From NCBI GenBank assembly GCA_937139475.1, contig CAKZQF010000222.1, forward strand, positions 1 to 64,000: DNA of 64,000 bases, read 5' to 3'. Origin of the DNA: an uncultured Gammaproteobacteria bacterium (GTDB lineage Bacteria > Pseudomonadota > Gammaproteobacteria > Enterobacterales > Psychrobiaceae). Of the stretch, positions 9,378-16,258 are shown in pieces. Both the position numbers and the translations under genes were made by a program. Numbering within the stretch: position 1 is the first letter of the stretch; every line of letters starts with the position of its first letter. Under the pieces are notes generated by a model. That model searched no databases. It saw only the letters and a list, made by a program, of their open reading frames with translations, and was not told the DNA's origin.

Positions 9378-10169
9378 ATGTCAAATGTAAAAGTACCAGA
9401 ATATGTAAAAGGTCATAACTTACTAGAAGGTAAGTCAGTATTAATCACAGCATCGGCTGGCGTGGGCATCGGCTTTGCCACGGCAAAACGCTCCATTGAA
9501 GAAGGCTGTCGCGCGATTATGATCAGCGACATCCACCAAGGGCGCCTTGATGAAGCGGTGCAAAAGCTTAAGGATGAAACGGGCCTGGAACGCGTATATG
9601 GTCAGTTAGCCAATGTGACTGACGAGGAGCAAGTGCAGGCACTAGTTGATGCGGCTGAGCAGCAATTAGGTGGTGTTGATATTTTAATTAATAATGCAGG
9701 TCTTGGTGGCTCTACTAGTGTTGTAGAAATGACCGATGCCGAGTGGAATCGTGTTATCGATGTAACGCTGACCGGTACAATGCGTATGACCCGCGCAATG
9801 CTAAAACCGATGGAAGCACGCAAAGCTGGCGTTATCATCAATAACGCTTCAGTACTTGGCTGGCGCGCGCAAAAAGAGCAATCTCATTATGCCGCTGCCA
9901 AAGCTGGTGTGATGGCATTTACCCGTTGTAGCGCCGTTGAAGCTGCTGAACATGGCATTCGAATTAACGCGGTATCACCATCAATAGCGCTGCATGATTT
10001 CTTGAAAAAATCAGCACCTAAAGAATTGCTAGATCAACTTGCCTCGCAAGAAGCTTTTGGCCGTGCAGCTGAGGTTTGGGAAATTTCAAATGTCATGATG
10101 TTCTTAGCATCAGACTATTCAAGCTACATGACTGGTGAAGTGGTTTCTGTTAGTAGCCAGCGCGCGTAA
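9378..10169 (+). CDS. SDR-family oxidoreductase, IpdF-like
   Basis: This 263-residue classical short-chain dehydrogenase has a nucleotide-binding segment LITASAGVGIG, where the usual first Gly of T-G-x-x-x-G is Ala. It also has the NNAG motif and the catalytic Ser, Tyr and Lys in NNASVLGWRAQKEQSHYAAAK. The C-terminal half (GVMAFTRCSAVEAAEHGIR and FLASDYSSYMTGEVVSVS) closely resembles mycobacterial Rv3559c/IpdF, which acts on 5-hydroxy-propionate side-chain intermediates of steroid rings C/D. In both organisms it sits next to a FadE30-type dehydrogenase. A GGAATT ribosome site lies before the ATG. Cytosolic, probably NAD(P)-dependent. Confidence 0.85.
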   Translation: MSNVKVPEYVKGHNLLEGKSVLITASAGVGIGFATAKRSIEEGCRAIMISDIHQGRLDEAVQKLKDETGLERVYGQLANVTDEEQVQALVDAAEQQLGGVDILINNAGLGGSTSVVEMTDAEWNRVIDVTLTGTMRMTRAMLKPMEARKAGVIINNASVLGWRAQKEQSHYAAAKAGVMAFTRCSAVEAAEHGIRINAVSPSIALHDFLKKSAPKELLDQLASQEAFGRAAEVWEISNVMMFLASDYSSYMTGEVVSVSSQRA

Positions 10170-10178
10170 GGAGCGATT

Positions 10179-10637
10179 ATGACGACGATATTTAAACACC
10201 CAAATGACATGGCTGCGAGTGTTGGTAAAGAACTTGGTGTGAGTGACTGGTTGTTGATCGATCAGGCGCGCATCGATAAGTTTGCTGATGCAACAGGGGA
10301 TCATCAGTGGATCCACGTTGACCCCCAGCGCGCTAAAGATGGTCCGTTTGGCGCTACAATTGCCCATGGTTATTTGACCCTTTCCTTGGTTAATCTTTTT
10401 CTACCTCAAATGGTCGATGTTCAAAACATCTCAATGGGTGTTAACTATGGCTGTGGCAAAGTGCGTTTTCCATCAGCGGTTAAAGTTGATACGCGAGTAC
10501 GTGGGCGCAGTGTGCTAACTCACGTGGAAGAGGTAAAAGGTGGTGTGCAGGCAACCATCGAAGTAACAGTAGAAATTGAAAATAACGATCGTCCAGCCTG
10601 TGTTATCGAGACAATTTCTCGTTATTACCCAGCTTAA
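10179..10637 (+). CDS. MaoC-family enoyl-CoA hydratase
   Basis: This 152-residue single hot-dog-fold protein carries the R-hydratase motif in FADATGDHQWIHVDP. The predicted catalytic pair is Asp41 and His46, followed by the GATIAHGYLTLSL helix. It should add water to a trans-2-enoyl-CoA. It lies 9 bases after the IpdF-like SDR and before the thiolase, so the neighbouring genes supply dehydrogenation, hydration, oxidation and thiolysis steps of a beta-oxidation cycle. Single-domain MaoC proteins of this size act as dimers. A short GC-rich hairpin (10649-10664) lies between this gene and the thiolase. Confidence 0.9.
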   Translation: MTTIFKHPNDMAASVGKELGVSDWLLIDQARIDKFADATGDHQWIHVDPQRAKDGPFGATIAHGYLTLSLVNLFLPQMVDVQNISMGVNYGCGKVRFPSAVKVDTRVRGRSVLTHVEEVKGGVQATIEVTVEIENNDRPACVIETISRYYPA

Positions 10638-10684
10638 ATTTAAATAGTGAGCGCCAGGGCGCTCAAAATATGTAAGGAATAATC

Positions 10685-11890
10685 ATGCGTGAAGCAGTCA
10701 TAGTATCTACCGCCAGAACACCAATGGGTAAAGCATTTCGAGGTGCATTTAATGACACCGAAGCCCCGGCATTATCAGGCCATGTTGTTGAACAGGCCGT
10801 AAAACGTGCTGGCATTGACGGCGGGGAAGTTGATGATGTGATCATCGGTTGTGCTGCCCAGCAGGGCACCCAGGGTTATAATCTTGGTCGTTTAACTGCA
10901 ACCGCTGCTGGCTTACCAAATAGCGTACCGGGCATGACGCTTGATCGTCAATGCTCATCTGGCTTAATGAGCATTGGTTTTGCTGCGCAAAATATTATGG
11001 TTGGCTCAATGGATACCGTTGTTGCTGGTGGTGTTGAGTCCATCTCAATGGTGCAAAACAAGCATAAAAATACCTACCGCAACGTATCTAAGACCGTATT
11101 ATCAAAATCACAGCATGCCTATATGCAAATGATTGAAACAGCCGAGGTTGTTTCTAAACGCTATAATATTTCACGCCTAGCGCAAGATGAATACAGTTTG
11201 CAATCACAGCAGCGTATTGCTGCAGCCCAGGAAAGTGGTTTGTTTGATGATGAAATCGCGCCAATGGCCTCGACTAAATCGGTGTTTAACCGTGAAACTA
11301 AAGAAGTCACTTTTGAAGATGTGTTATTAGGCAAAGATGAAGGCAATCGTCCTTCAACAACGCTTGAAAGCTTACAATCGCTAGAGCCAGTTTGGAAAGA
11401 CGGCCGCGTGGTTAAGCAAGGTGAATTTATCACAGCGGGTAATGCGAGTCAGTTATCTGATGGCGCTTCAGCCTGTGTTGTGATGGACTCACAACTTGCG
11501 GCGCAAAAGGGCCTAAGCCCAATGGGTATCTTCCGCGGTATGACTGTTGCTGGCTGTGAACCTGATGAAATGGGTATTGGCCCAATCTACGCAATCCCTA
11601 AGCTGTTAAAACAGCATGGCCTTTCTATTGACGATATCGGGCTTTGGGAAATTAATGAAGCCTTTGCTTGTCAGTTAATCTATTCACGCGATTACCTGGG
11701 CATAGACAATGACAAACTAAATGTTAATGGTGGTGCTATCTCTATCGGTCACCCATTTGGTATGAGTGGTGCTCGTATGGTAGGTCATGCACTAATCGAA
11801 GGTAAGCGTCGCGGCGTGAAGTATGTTGTTGTCAGCATGTGTGTTGGTGGCGGGATGGGCGCAGCGGGACTGTTTGAGGTTTGTCTATAA
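10685..11890 (+). CDS. acetyl-CoA C-acyltransferase (thiolase)
   Basis: This 401-residue thiolase should cleave a 3-oxoacyl-CoA to release acetyl- or propionyl-CoA. The nucleophile is Cys90 in [11 protein letters not shown]. The other catalytic blocks are present: [21 protein letters not shown] with the active-site His, and [11 protein letters not shown] with the second Cys. Full length for the family and no signal peptide. It closes the first operon segment (dehydrogenases, SDR, MaoC, thiolase), which fits degradation of a CoA-bound polycyclic or branched acid. The start at 10685 is preceded by TAAGGA at good spacing. Confidence 0.92.
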   Translation: MREAVIVSTARTPMGKAFRGAFNDTEAPALSGHVVEQAVKRAGIDGGEVDDVIIGCAAQQGTQGYNLGRLTATAAGLPNSVPGMTLDRQCSSGLMSIGFAAQNIMVGSMDTVVAGGVESISMVQNKHKNTYRNVSKTVLSKSQHAYMQMIETAEVVSKRYNISRLAQDEYSLQSQQRIAAAQESGLFDDEIAPMASTKSVFNRETKEVTFEDVLLGKDEGNRPSTTLESLQSLEPVWKDGRVVKQGEFITAGNASQLSDGASACVVMDSQLAAQKGLSPMGIFRGMTVAGCEPDEMGIGPIYAIPKLLKQHGLSIDDIGLWEINEAFACQLIYSRDYLGIDNDKLNVNGGAISIGHPFGMSGARMVGHALIEGKRRGVKYVVVSMCVGGGMGAAGLFEVCL

Positions 11891-11912
11891 CCCGCCCGTT
11901 AAGTTTAATAAG

Positions 11913-11948
11913 GGGCTATGTGGCGTGATTGTGTTCGCTACATAGCCC
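11913..11948 (+). other. stable intergenic hairpin without T-tract
   Basis: A 13-base stem (11913-11925 with 11936-11948, one G-T wobble) closes a 10-base loop in the gap between the thiolase and the ketosteroid isomerase gene. No T-run follows, so it is not a normal intrinsic terminator. It may be an mRNA-end or stabilising hairpin that separates the two halves of the catabolic operon. Confidence 0.5.
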
Positions 11949-12036
11949 AACTGCACTAGGTTAATCATAAAAACGCTCAGCCGTTTTAGCGTCACATAAA
12001 TTTCTTCCCCAAAAAATAATAATAAAGGTCAATATT

Positions 12037-12402
12037 ATGTCCAATGCAAATGTTGTAGAAAAATATTTAACCGCCTTAAATAACCAAGACTTAGATTCAA
12101 TTGCCGCGCTTTACGCGCAAGATGCCACGGTGGAAGATCCCGTTGGCACGCCGCTGCATACAGGCATTGAGGCAATTCGAGAGTTTTATACCAAAGCGAC
12201 AAGTATTAAATTAACTGCCGAGCTGCTAGGCGATGTGCGCTGTGCCGGTGAATTTGTTGCCTTTCCATTTTCTATTACGCTCCCGAGCGAGCACGGACCG
12301 ATGTGTATTGAAGTGATTGATACCTTCAAGCTTAACAGCGAGGGAAAAATCACTGAAATGAAAGCCTATTGGAACGAGCAAAATACTAAGTTAGTAAAAT
12401 AA
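12037..12402 (+). CDS. steroid Delta5-3-ketosteroid isomerase (NTF2-like fold)
   Basis: This 121-residue protein matches the ketosteroid isomerase of Comamonas testosteroni in length and motifs, notably YAQDATVEDPVGTP and IEAIREFY. All three residues used by that enzyme can be placed: Tyr10 (Tyr14 in Comamonas), Asp34 (Asp38, the proton shuttle) and Asp95 (Asp99) in IEVIDTFKLN. The reaction moves the C5-C6 double bond of a 3-oxosteroid to C4-C5. Many NTF2-like proteins are annotated this way without the residues; here they are kept, so the activity is credible. The next gene, 12 bases downstream, is a hydroxysteroid-dehydrogenase-like SDR, which would supply the 3-oxo substrate. Confidence 0.85.
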   Translation: MSNANVVEKYLTALNNQDLDSIAALYAQDATVEDPVGTPLHTGIEAIREFYTKATSIKLTAELLGDVRCAGEFVAFPFSITLPSEHGPMCIEVIDTFKLNSEGKITEMKAYWNEQNTKLVK

Positions 12403-12414
12403 AGGATGGTAACA

Positions 12415-13218
12415 ATGACGCAACGCTTGGAAAATAAAGTCGCTATTATTACTGGTGCTAGTCGCGGAGTAGGGGCAGAAAACGCAAAATTGCTCGCAAA
12501 GCATGGCGCAAAGGTGATTCTCACTGATATAAGTGATGAAGCGCAAAAAGTCGCTGATGAGATTAACCATAAATACGGTCAAGAGACAGCGCTATTTATA
12601 AAGCAAGATGTTAGCTGTGAGCAAAGCTGGACTGATCTGATTGCGCATACCAAAGCTCAATTTGGTCGCTTGGATATCTTAGTTAATAACGCCGCTATTT
12701 TGCATCATGCCAGTATCACTGAAGAAGACTTTGCCGGCTGGCAACGGATCATGAAAATTAATGCCGATAGTGTCTTTTTAGGTACGCATGCAGCGCTGCC
12801 TTTGATTGAAGCGAGTGGCGGTGGCTCAATAATCAACATGTCATCCACCTCTGCAATAATGGGGATGCCGCATTTTGTTGCCTACGGCGCAAGTAAAGCG
12901 GCCGTTCGGGGCCTAACCCAAAGTGTTGCAGTTTATTGTGCTCAAAAAGGCAACAAAGTGCGCTGTAACACTATTCACCCTGATGGCATCGCAACCCCAA
13001 TGGCGATGGAAGTCGGTATGGACTTAGCCAGAAAAGGGAAGGTTGTTGCTGATAGAGAGCGCTCAATGACTTATATTTGTGCGCCACAGGCGATTGCCAA
13101 TACCGTGCTGTTCTTAGCCTCTGACGAATCTAGCCATGTAAATGGCGCTGCGATCACTGTCGATAATGGCGCAACCATTGCTCCGCCATATTTACCTAAT
13201 CCAACGTCTGCTCAATAG
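12415..13218 (+). CDS. SDR-family 3beta/17beta-hydroxysteroid dehydrogenase-like
   Basis: This 267-residue classical SDR has the cofactor motif TGASRGVG, the NNA segment, and the catalytic triad Ser (INMSSTSA), Tyr and Lys in FVAYGASKAAV. The segment NTIHPDGIATPM resembles the NSIHPDGIYTPM segment of Comamonas 3beta/17beta-hydroxysteroid dehydrogenase as I recall it. An in-frame ATG at 12406 exists, but AAAGGATGG is well placed for 12415, so the shorter form is chosen. With the isomerase before it and the flavin dehydrogenase after it, the three genes would convert a 3-hydroxy steroid to a 3-oxo-diene. NAD-dependent, cytosolic. The substrate is inferred. Confidence 0.82.
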   Translation: MTQRLENKVAIITGASRGVGAENAKLLAKHGAKVILTDISDEAQKVADEINHKYGQETALFIKQDVSCEQSWTDLIAHTKAQFGRLDILVNNAAILHHASITEEDFAGWQRIMKINADSVFLGTHAALPLIEASGGGSIINMSSTSAIMGMPHFVAYGASKAAVRGLTQSVAVYCAQKGNKVRCNTIHPDGIATPMAMEVGMDLARKGKVVADRERSMTYICAPQAIANTVLFLASDESSHVNGAAITVDNGATIAPPYLPNPTSAQ

Positions 13219-13227
13219 GGAATCATT

Positions 13228-14799
13228 ATGCAAAAGTCATGTGATGTCATTATTATCGGTAGTGGCGTCGCGGGCTTAAGTGCCGCGATTGAAGCTGCTA
13301 GTTCAGGGTTGAGTGTGGTCATTCTCGACCGTTTTGCTGGCGGTGGCGCCAGCGCCCTTAGCGGTGGCGTAGTGTACGCTGGCGGCGGTACGGTGATTCA
13401 GAAACAAGCTGGTGAAGTTGATAGCGCCGACAATATGTACAACTACCTAAGGCAGGAAGTGGCTGATGTGGTGGATGATACGACATTGCGCTCTTTTTGC
13501 CAGCAAAGTAGCAGCAATCTTGATTGGCTAATTGCCCAAGGTGTTCCTTTTGATGCCACCACCTATGATGAAAAAACATCCTACCCGCCAGATGGGTACT
13601 TTCTGTATTTTTCCGGCAATGAAATTTGCGCACCGTTTACCGATCATGCAACGCCTGTTCGACGTGGACACAGAACGAAAGGTAACTCGTTCACTGGTAA
13701 CGTACTCTATCAAAGCCTGCGCACACGCGCGGCAAGCTTTGATAACGTAACCCAATTGAATTTTGCTAATGTCACCAGCTTTTCGCAAGACGATGATGGC
13801 GCGATTGTTGGTGTTAACTATCAGCAAATCGGTACAAGTGATGGAGATTTATCTAGCCGTCTTTTGTGCTCCTTAGCCAATAAAATGACTATCTTAAAGC
13901 CAAGCATTGGCGCTAAGTTACGCGAGCAAGTTAAACGAAAACAAGCAAGGCAACCCAAGCAAACACTTAGCGCCAATAAAGGCGTTATCCTGGCCAGCGG
14001 CGGTTTTGTGTTTAACCGTCAGATGGTCACCAAACATGCGCCTGTTTATCGCCATTGCCAGCCACTTGGCGAGAATTGTGATGGCAGTGCAATGGAGCTT
14101 GCGATTGGACAGGGCGCAAACACCAAATACATGGATAAGTTTTCAGCGTGGCGCTTTATCTCACCGCCCACTGCGATGTGTAAAGGTGTGTTGGTTGCCA
14201 GTGATGGTCAGCGAATAATTAATGAAGATCTCTACGGTGCAAAAACAGCTGAGCACATGGTGAATAAAAATCAAGGTAAGGGGTTACTCATTGTCGATGA
14301 CAAGCTGCTTAGGGAAATCAAGTTCCAAGCTCGCCCTGGAAAAATAGCCTGGCACCAATGGATGCCAAATCGTATTATGCTCTGGGCCTGCGCTAAAAGG
14401 GGCGAAAGCATTGCCCAATTGGCCAGTGCATGTAAGCTACCAGTACACGTGCTGGAGCAAACTATTGCCAAATACAATGAAGATGCCAAGGCTGGTAAGG
14501 ATCAATACGGTAAAGCCGCTAAGTATGTACAGCCATTAAGCCAAGGCCCGTATTACGCAATTGATATCTCTATTAACAATCCGGTAGTGCCCTGTCCAGC
14601 ACTCAGCCTAGGTGGCTTGGTGGTTAATGAAGAAAACTCGATGGTGTTAAGTGAGCAGGGGGCGGCAATAAATGGTTTATATGCCGTGGGCCGCGCTGCT
14701 GTTGGTATTTGCTCTAACTCTTATGTCAGTGGCCTAAGCCTTGCGGATTGTGTTTTTTCAGCAAGGCGCGCCGCTCAAGCTATCGTTGGTAATGATTAA
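13228..14799 (+). CDS. FAD-dependent 3-ketosteroid dehydrogenase family protein
   Basis: This 523-residue flavoprotein of the fumarate-reductase/KstD superfamily starts with the dinucleotide motif IIIGSGVAGLSAAIEA and ends with the FAD-contact segment GLYAVGRAAVGICSNSYVSG. The Tyr499-x-Ser501 pair in that segment is the arrangement reported for 3-ketosteroid Delta4-(5alpha)-dehydrogenase, whereas Delta1-dehydrogenases use Tyr followed by Gly four residues on. A lysine-rich insert (about 225-250) interrupts the usual layout. It should oxidise a 3-oxosteroid ring A, together with the isomerase and SDR just upstream. Start follows AGGGAATC. Whether Delta1 or Delta4 is made cannot be settled from sequence. 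Confidence 0.82.
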   Translation: MQKSCDVIIIGSGVAGLSAAIEAASSGLSVVILDRFAGGGASALSGGVVYAGGGTVIQKQAGEVDSADNMYNYLRQEVADVVDDTTLRSFCQQSSSNLDWLIAQGVPFDATTYDEKTSYPPDGYFLYFSGNEICAPFTDHATPVRRGHRTKGNSFTGNVLYQSLRTRAASFDNVTQLNFANVTSFSQDDDGAIVGVNYQQIGTSDGDLSSRLLCSLANKMTILKPSIGAKLREQVKRKQARQPKQTLSANKGVILASGGFVFNRQMVTKHAPVYRHCQPLGENCDGSAMELAIGQGANTKYMDKFSAWRFISPPTAMCKGVLVASDGQRIINEDLYGAKTAEHMVNKNQGKGLLIVDDKLLREIKFQARPGKIAWHQWMPNRIMLWACAKRGESIAQLASACKLPVHVLEQTIAKYNEDAKAGKDQYGKAAKYVQPLSQGPYYAIDISINNPVVPCPALSLGGLVVNEENSMVLSEQGAAINGLYAVGRAAVGICSNSYVSGLSLADCVFSARRAAQAIVGND

Positions 14800-14816
14800 T
14801 CATTGCATGCTGGTGG

Positions 14817-15419
14817 CTAATCGACCAGCTCAATGCCTAAGCTTTCGAGTAAACAGGCCGCTTCAAAACGGCAGAATTTAGCGCCTTTTATTTGGTTTTC
14901 TAAGAGGTCGATATCGTAGTTGGTGGCATCACTAAAATCTGCGCCGCTTAAATTGGTGCTGCCAAACATTGCTTGTGAAAAGTCTGAGTGATTAAATTTT
15001 GCGTCGCTAAAGTCGCCATCGCGAAAATCAACGTAATGGGCCCTACATTGCTCCATCACCAGTTCACTTAGTGATAAGCCCAGAAAGATAGAATCGGTCA
15101 AAATACATTGCTTAAAGCCTATTGGCGCACTTAGTGTGTAACTTGGCCAAGTGACATTGCCCCAGTTAATTCCTACCAGTTTACTTTCAATAAATAACAC
15201 ATCGTTAAAGCGGCTAAATCCCAAATTGACCAAGCTTAGATTACAGCGGCTAAATTGGCATTCGATAAACTTACAATTGCGAAAAGTTACGTCACTAAAA
15301 TCACAATCCTCAAAGGTACAATCCTCAAACTCAATGCCGTTAATTTCTTGGCTGGAAAAGTTTAAACCATTAAAGGTTTTAGAGAGGTATTCTGGTTGCG
15401 ATAAATCAAGCGCTGTCAT
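14817..15419 (-). CDS. pentapeptide-repeat protein
   Basis: This 200-residue protein has repeated A(D/N)LXX-type pentapeptides in two blocks, about residues 28-75 (IEFEDCTFEDCDFSDVTFRN) and 128-165 (VDFRDGDFSDAKFNHSDFSQ). These fold as a right-handed quadrilateral beta-helix. The size and the central interruption are like the Qnr/McbG type, which bind DNA gyrase and give quinolone or microcin protection. Sequence alone does not prove that role. It is convergent with the flavin dehydrogenase gene (17 bases apart) and transcribed with no obvious partner. Cytosolic. Confidence 0.85.
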   Translation of the reverse strand: MTALDLSQPEYLSKTFNGLNFSSQEINGIEFEDCTFEDCDFSDVTFRNCKFIECQFSRCNLSLVNLGFSRFNDVLFIESKLVGINWGNVTWPSYTLSAPIGFKQCILTDSIFLGLSLSELVMEQCRAHYVDFRDGDFSDAKFNHSDFSQAMFGSTNLSGADFSDATNYDIDLLENQIKGAKFCRFEAACLLESLGIELVD

Positions 15420-15493
15420 GATAATCCTTTTGGGGGGCGTTGGTGTTTGGCATGCTATTGCAATTAAGGCTGCAATGGATACATCTGTTTAGA

Positions 15494-16084
15494 CTAGCGT
15501 TGCTCGCTGCTATTTAAATCGGCATTGAGACCTTTAATAAAGTAGCTCAGTGAGCAATTGAGCAGGTCAAACTCTTTAATGCTGGCGAATGTACTATTTG
15601 GATCGTTATCTGATTGCGCAATTTGAACATGTTGATTAGCTGCCCCAATGACGCATTGAATAATGCCAAAAAATGCCTGTATGGCTTGGTGCTGGCTAAA
15701 TCCAGCATCAATTAATTTCTCTATGCAAGCCTGTTTAACTTCTAAAGCACCTGGCTTTAAACGTATTTGACCAAAAATAGGCACCCAGCTCGGCTGTTGT
15801 TTTAACGCATCAAACATCTTTCGAGCTAAAAAATCTAGCCACTGTTGCCATGTTAATCCTTGCGGCGGAATAACATGTGAATTGGCAATAAATTGATCGA
15901 GCATTTCCGCTTGTAAGTCAGCCTTATTAGCAAAATGACGATAGATAGCCATCGGGGTCACCCCAATGCTTTTTGCTATTTTGTGGATGCTAACCCCATC
16001 AATGTTTTCACTTTCTGCCAGCACCAGGCCGGTATCAACAATACGCTGGCGTGATAGGTTCTTTTTAACTTTGCCAGAGGCCAT
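15494..16084 (-). CDS. TetR/AcrR-family transcriptional regulator
   Basis: This 196-residue regulator has a TetR helix-turn-helix in residues about 8-58 (RQRIVDTGLVLAESENIDGV, then IHKIAKSIGVTPMAIYRHF). An all-helical ligand domain follows. It diverges from the P450 operon, and the 174-base gap holds two dyads of identical spacing, so it most likely represses its own gene and the P450 operon. The ligand is probably the P450 substrate or a CoA ester derived from it, which is inference. Full length for the family. Confidence 0.9.
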   Translation of the reverse strand: MASGKVKKNLSRQRIVDTGLVLAESENIDGVSIHKIAKSIGVTPMAIYRHFANKADLQAEMLDQFIANSHVIPPQGLTWQQWLDFLARKMFDALKQQPSWVPIFGQIRLKPGALEVKQACIEKLIDAGFSQHQAIQAFFGIIQCVIGAANQHVQIAQSDNDPNSTFASIKEFDLLNCSLSYFIKGLNADLNSSEQR

Positions 16085-16146
16085 AAGTAGTCTTCTGTAT
16101 AGAGTAGAGTGATTTTAGCGGTTGATTATAACCAATCAAGCTTTTT

Positions 16147-16165
16147 TTGTATATAGCGTATACAA
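16147..16165. promoter_or_regulatory. candidate TetR operator 1
   Basis: TTGTATATAGCGTATACAA is a perfect dyad of 7-base arms with a 5-base centre. The core GTATA-N5-TATAC is repeated 50 bases further on, between the divergent TetR and P450 genes. Such paired dyads are typical TetR operators. Confidence 0.6.
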
Positions 16166-16198
16166 GCTGGAAGTTTGTGGTATATACTTTTATCTTAA

Positions 16199-16213
16199 GT
16201 ATATGGTGTATAC
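16199..16213. promoter_or_regulatory. candidate TetR operator 2
   Basis: GTATATGGTGTATAC has the same GTATA-N5-TATAC core as the dyad at 16147-16165, exactly 50 bases away and so on the same face of the helix. A related GTATATAC palindrome lies between them at 16180-16187. It is 46 bases before the P450 start codon. Confidence 0.6.
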
Positions 16214-16258
16214 ATAGTGGTTGTGTATAGCCATAGATTGAAACTTAGGGAGAAAACG

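Noticed and set aside
11913-11948. Strong hairpin as an intrinsic terminator after the thiolase gene
   Set aside because: No T-tract follows the stem, so it is recorded only as a hairpin.
14817-15419. Pentapeptide-repeat protein as a quinolone-resistance determinant
   Set aside because: Layout is Qnr-like, but pentapeptide-repeat proteins are diverse and no gyrase-contact loop can be confirmed from sequence.
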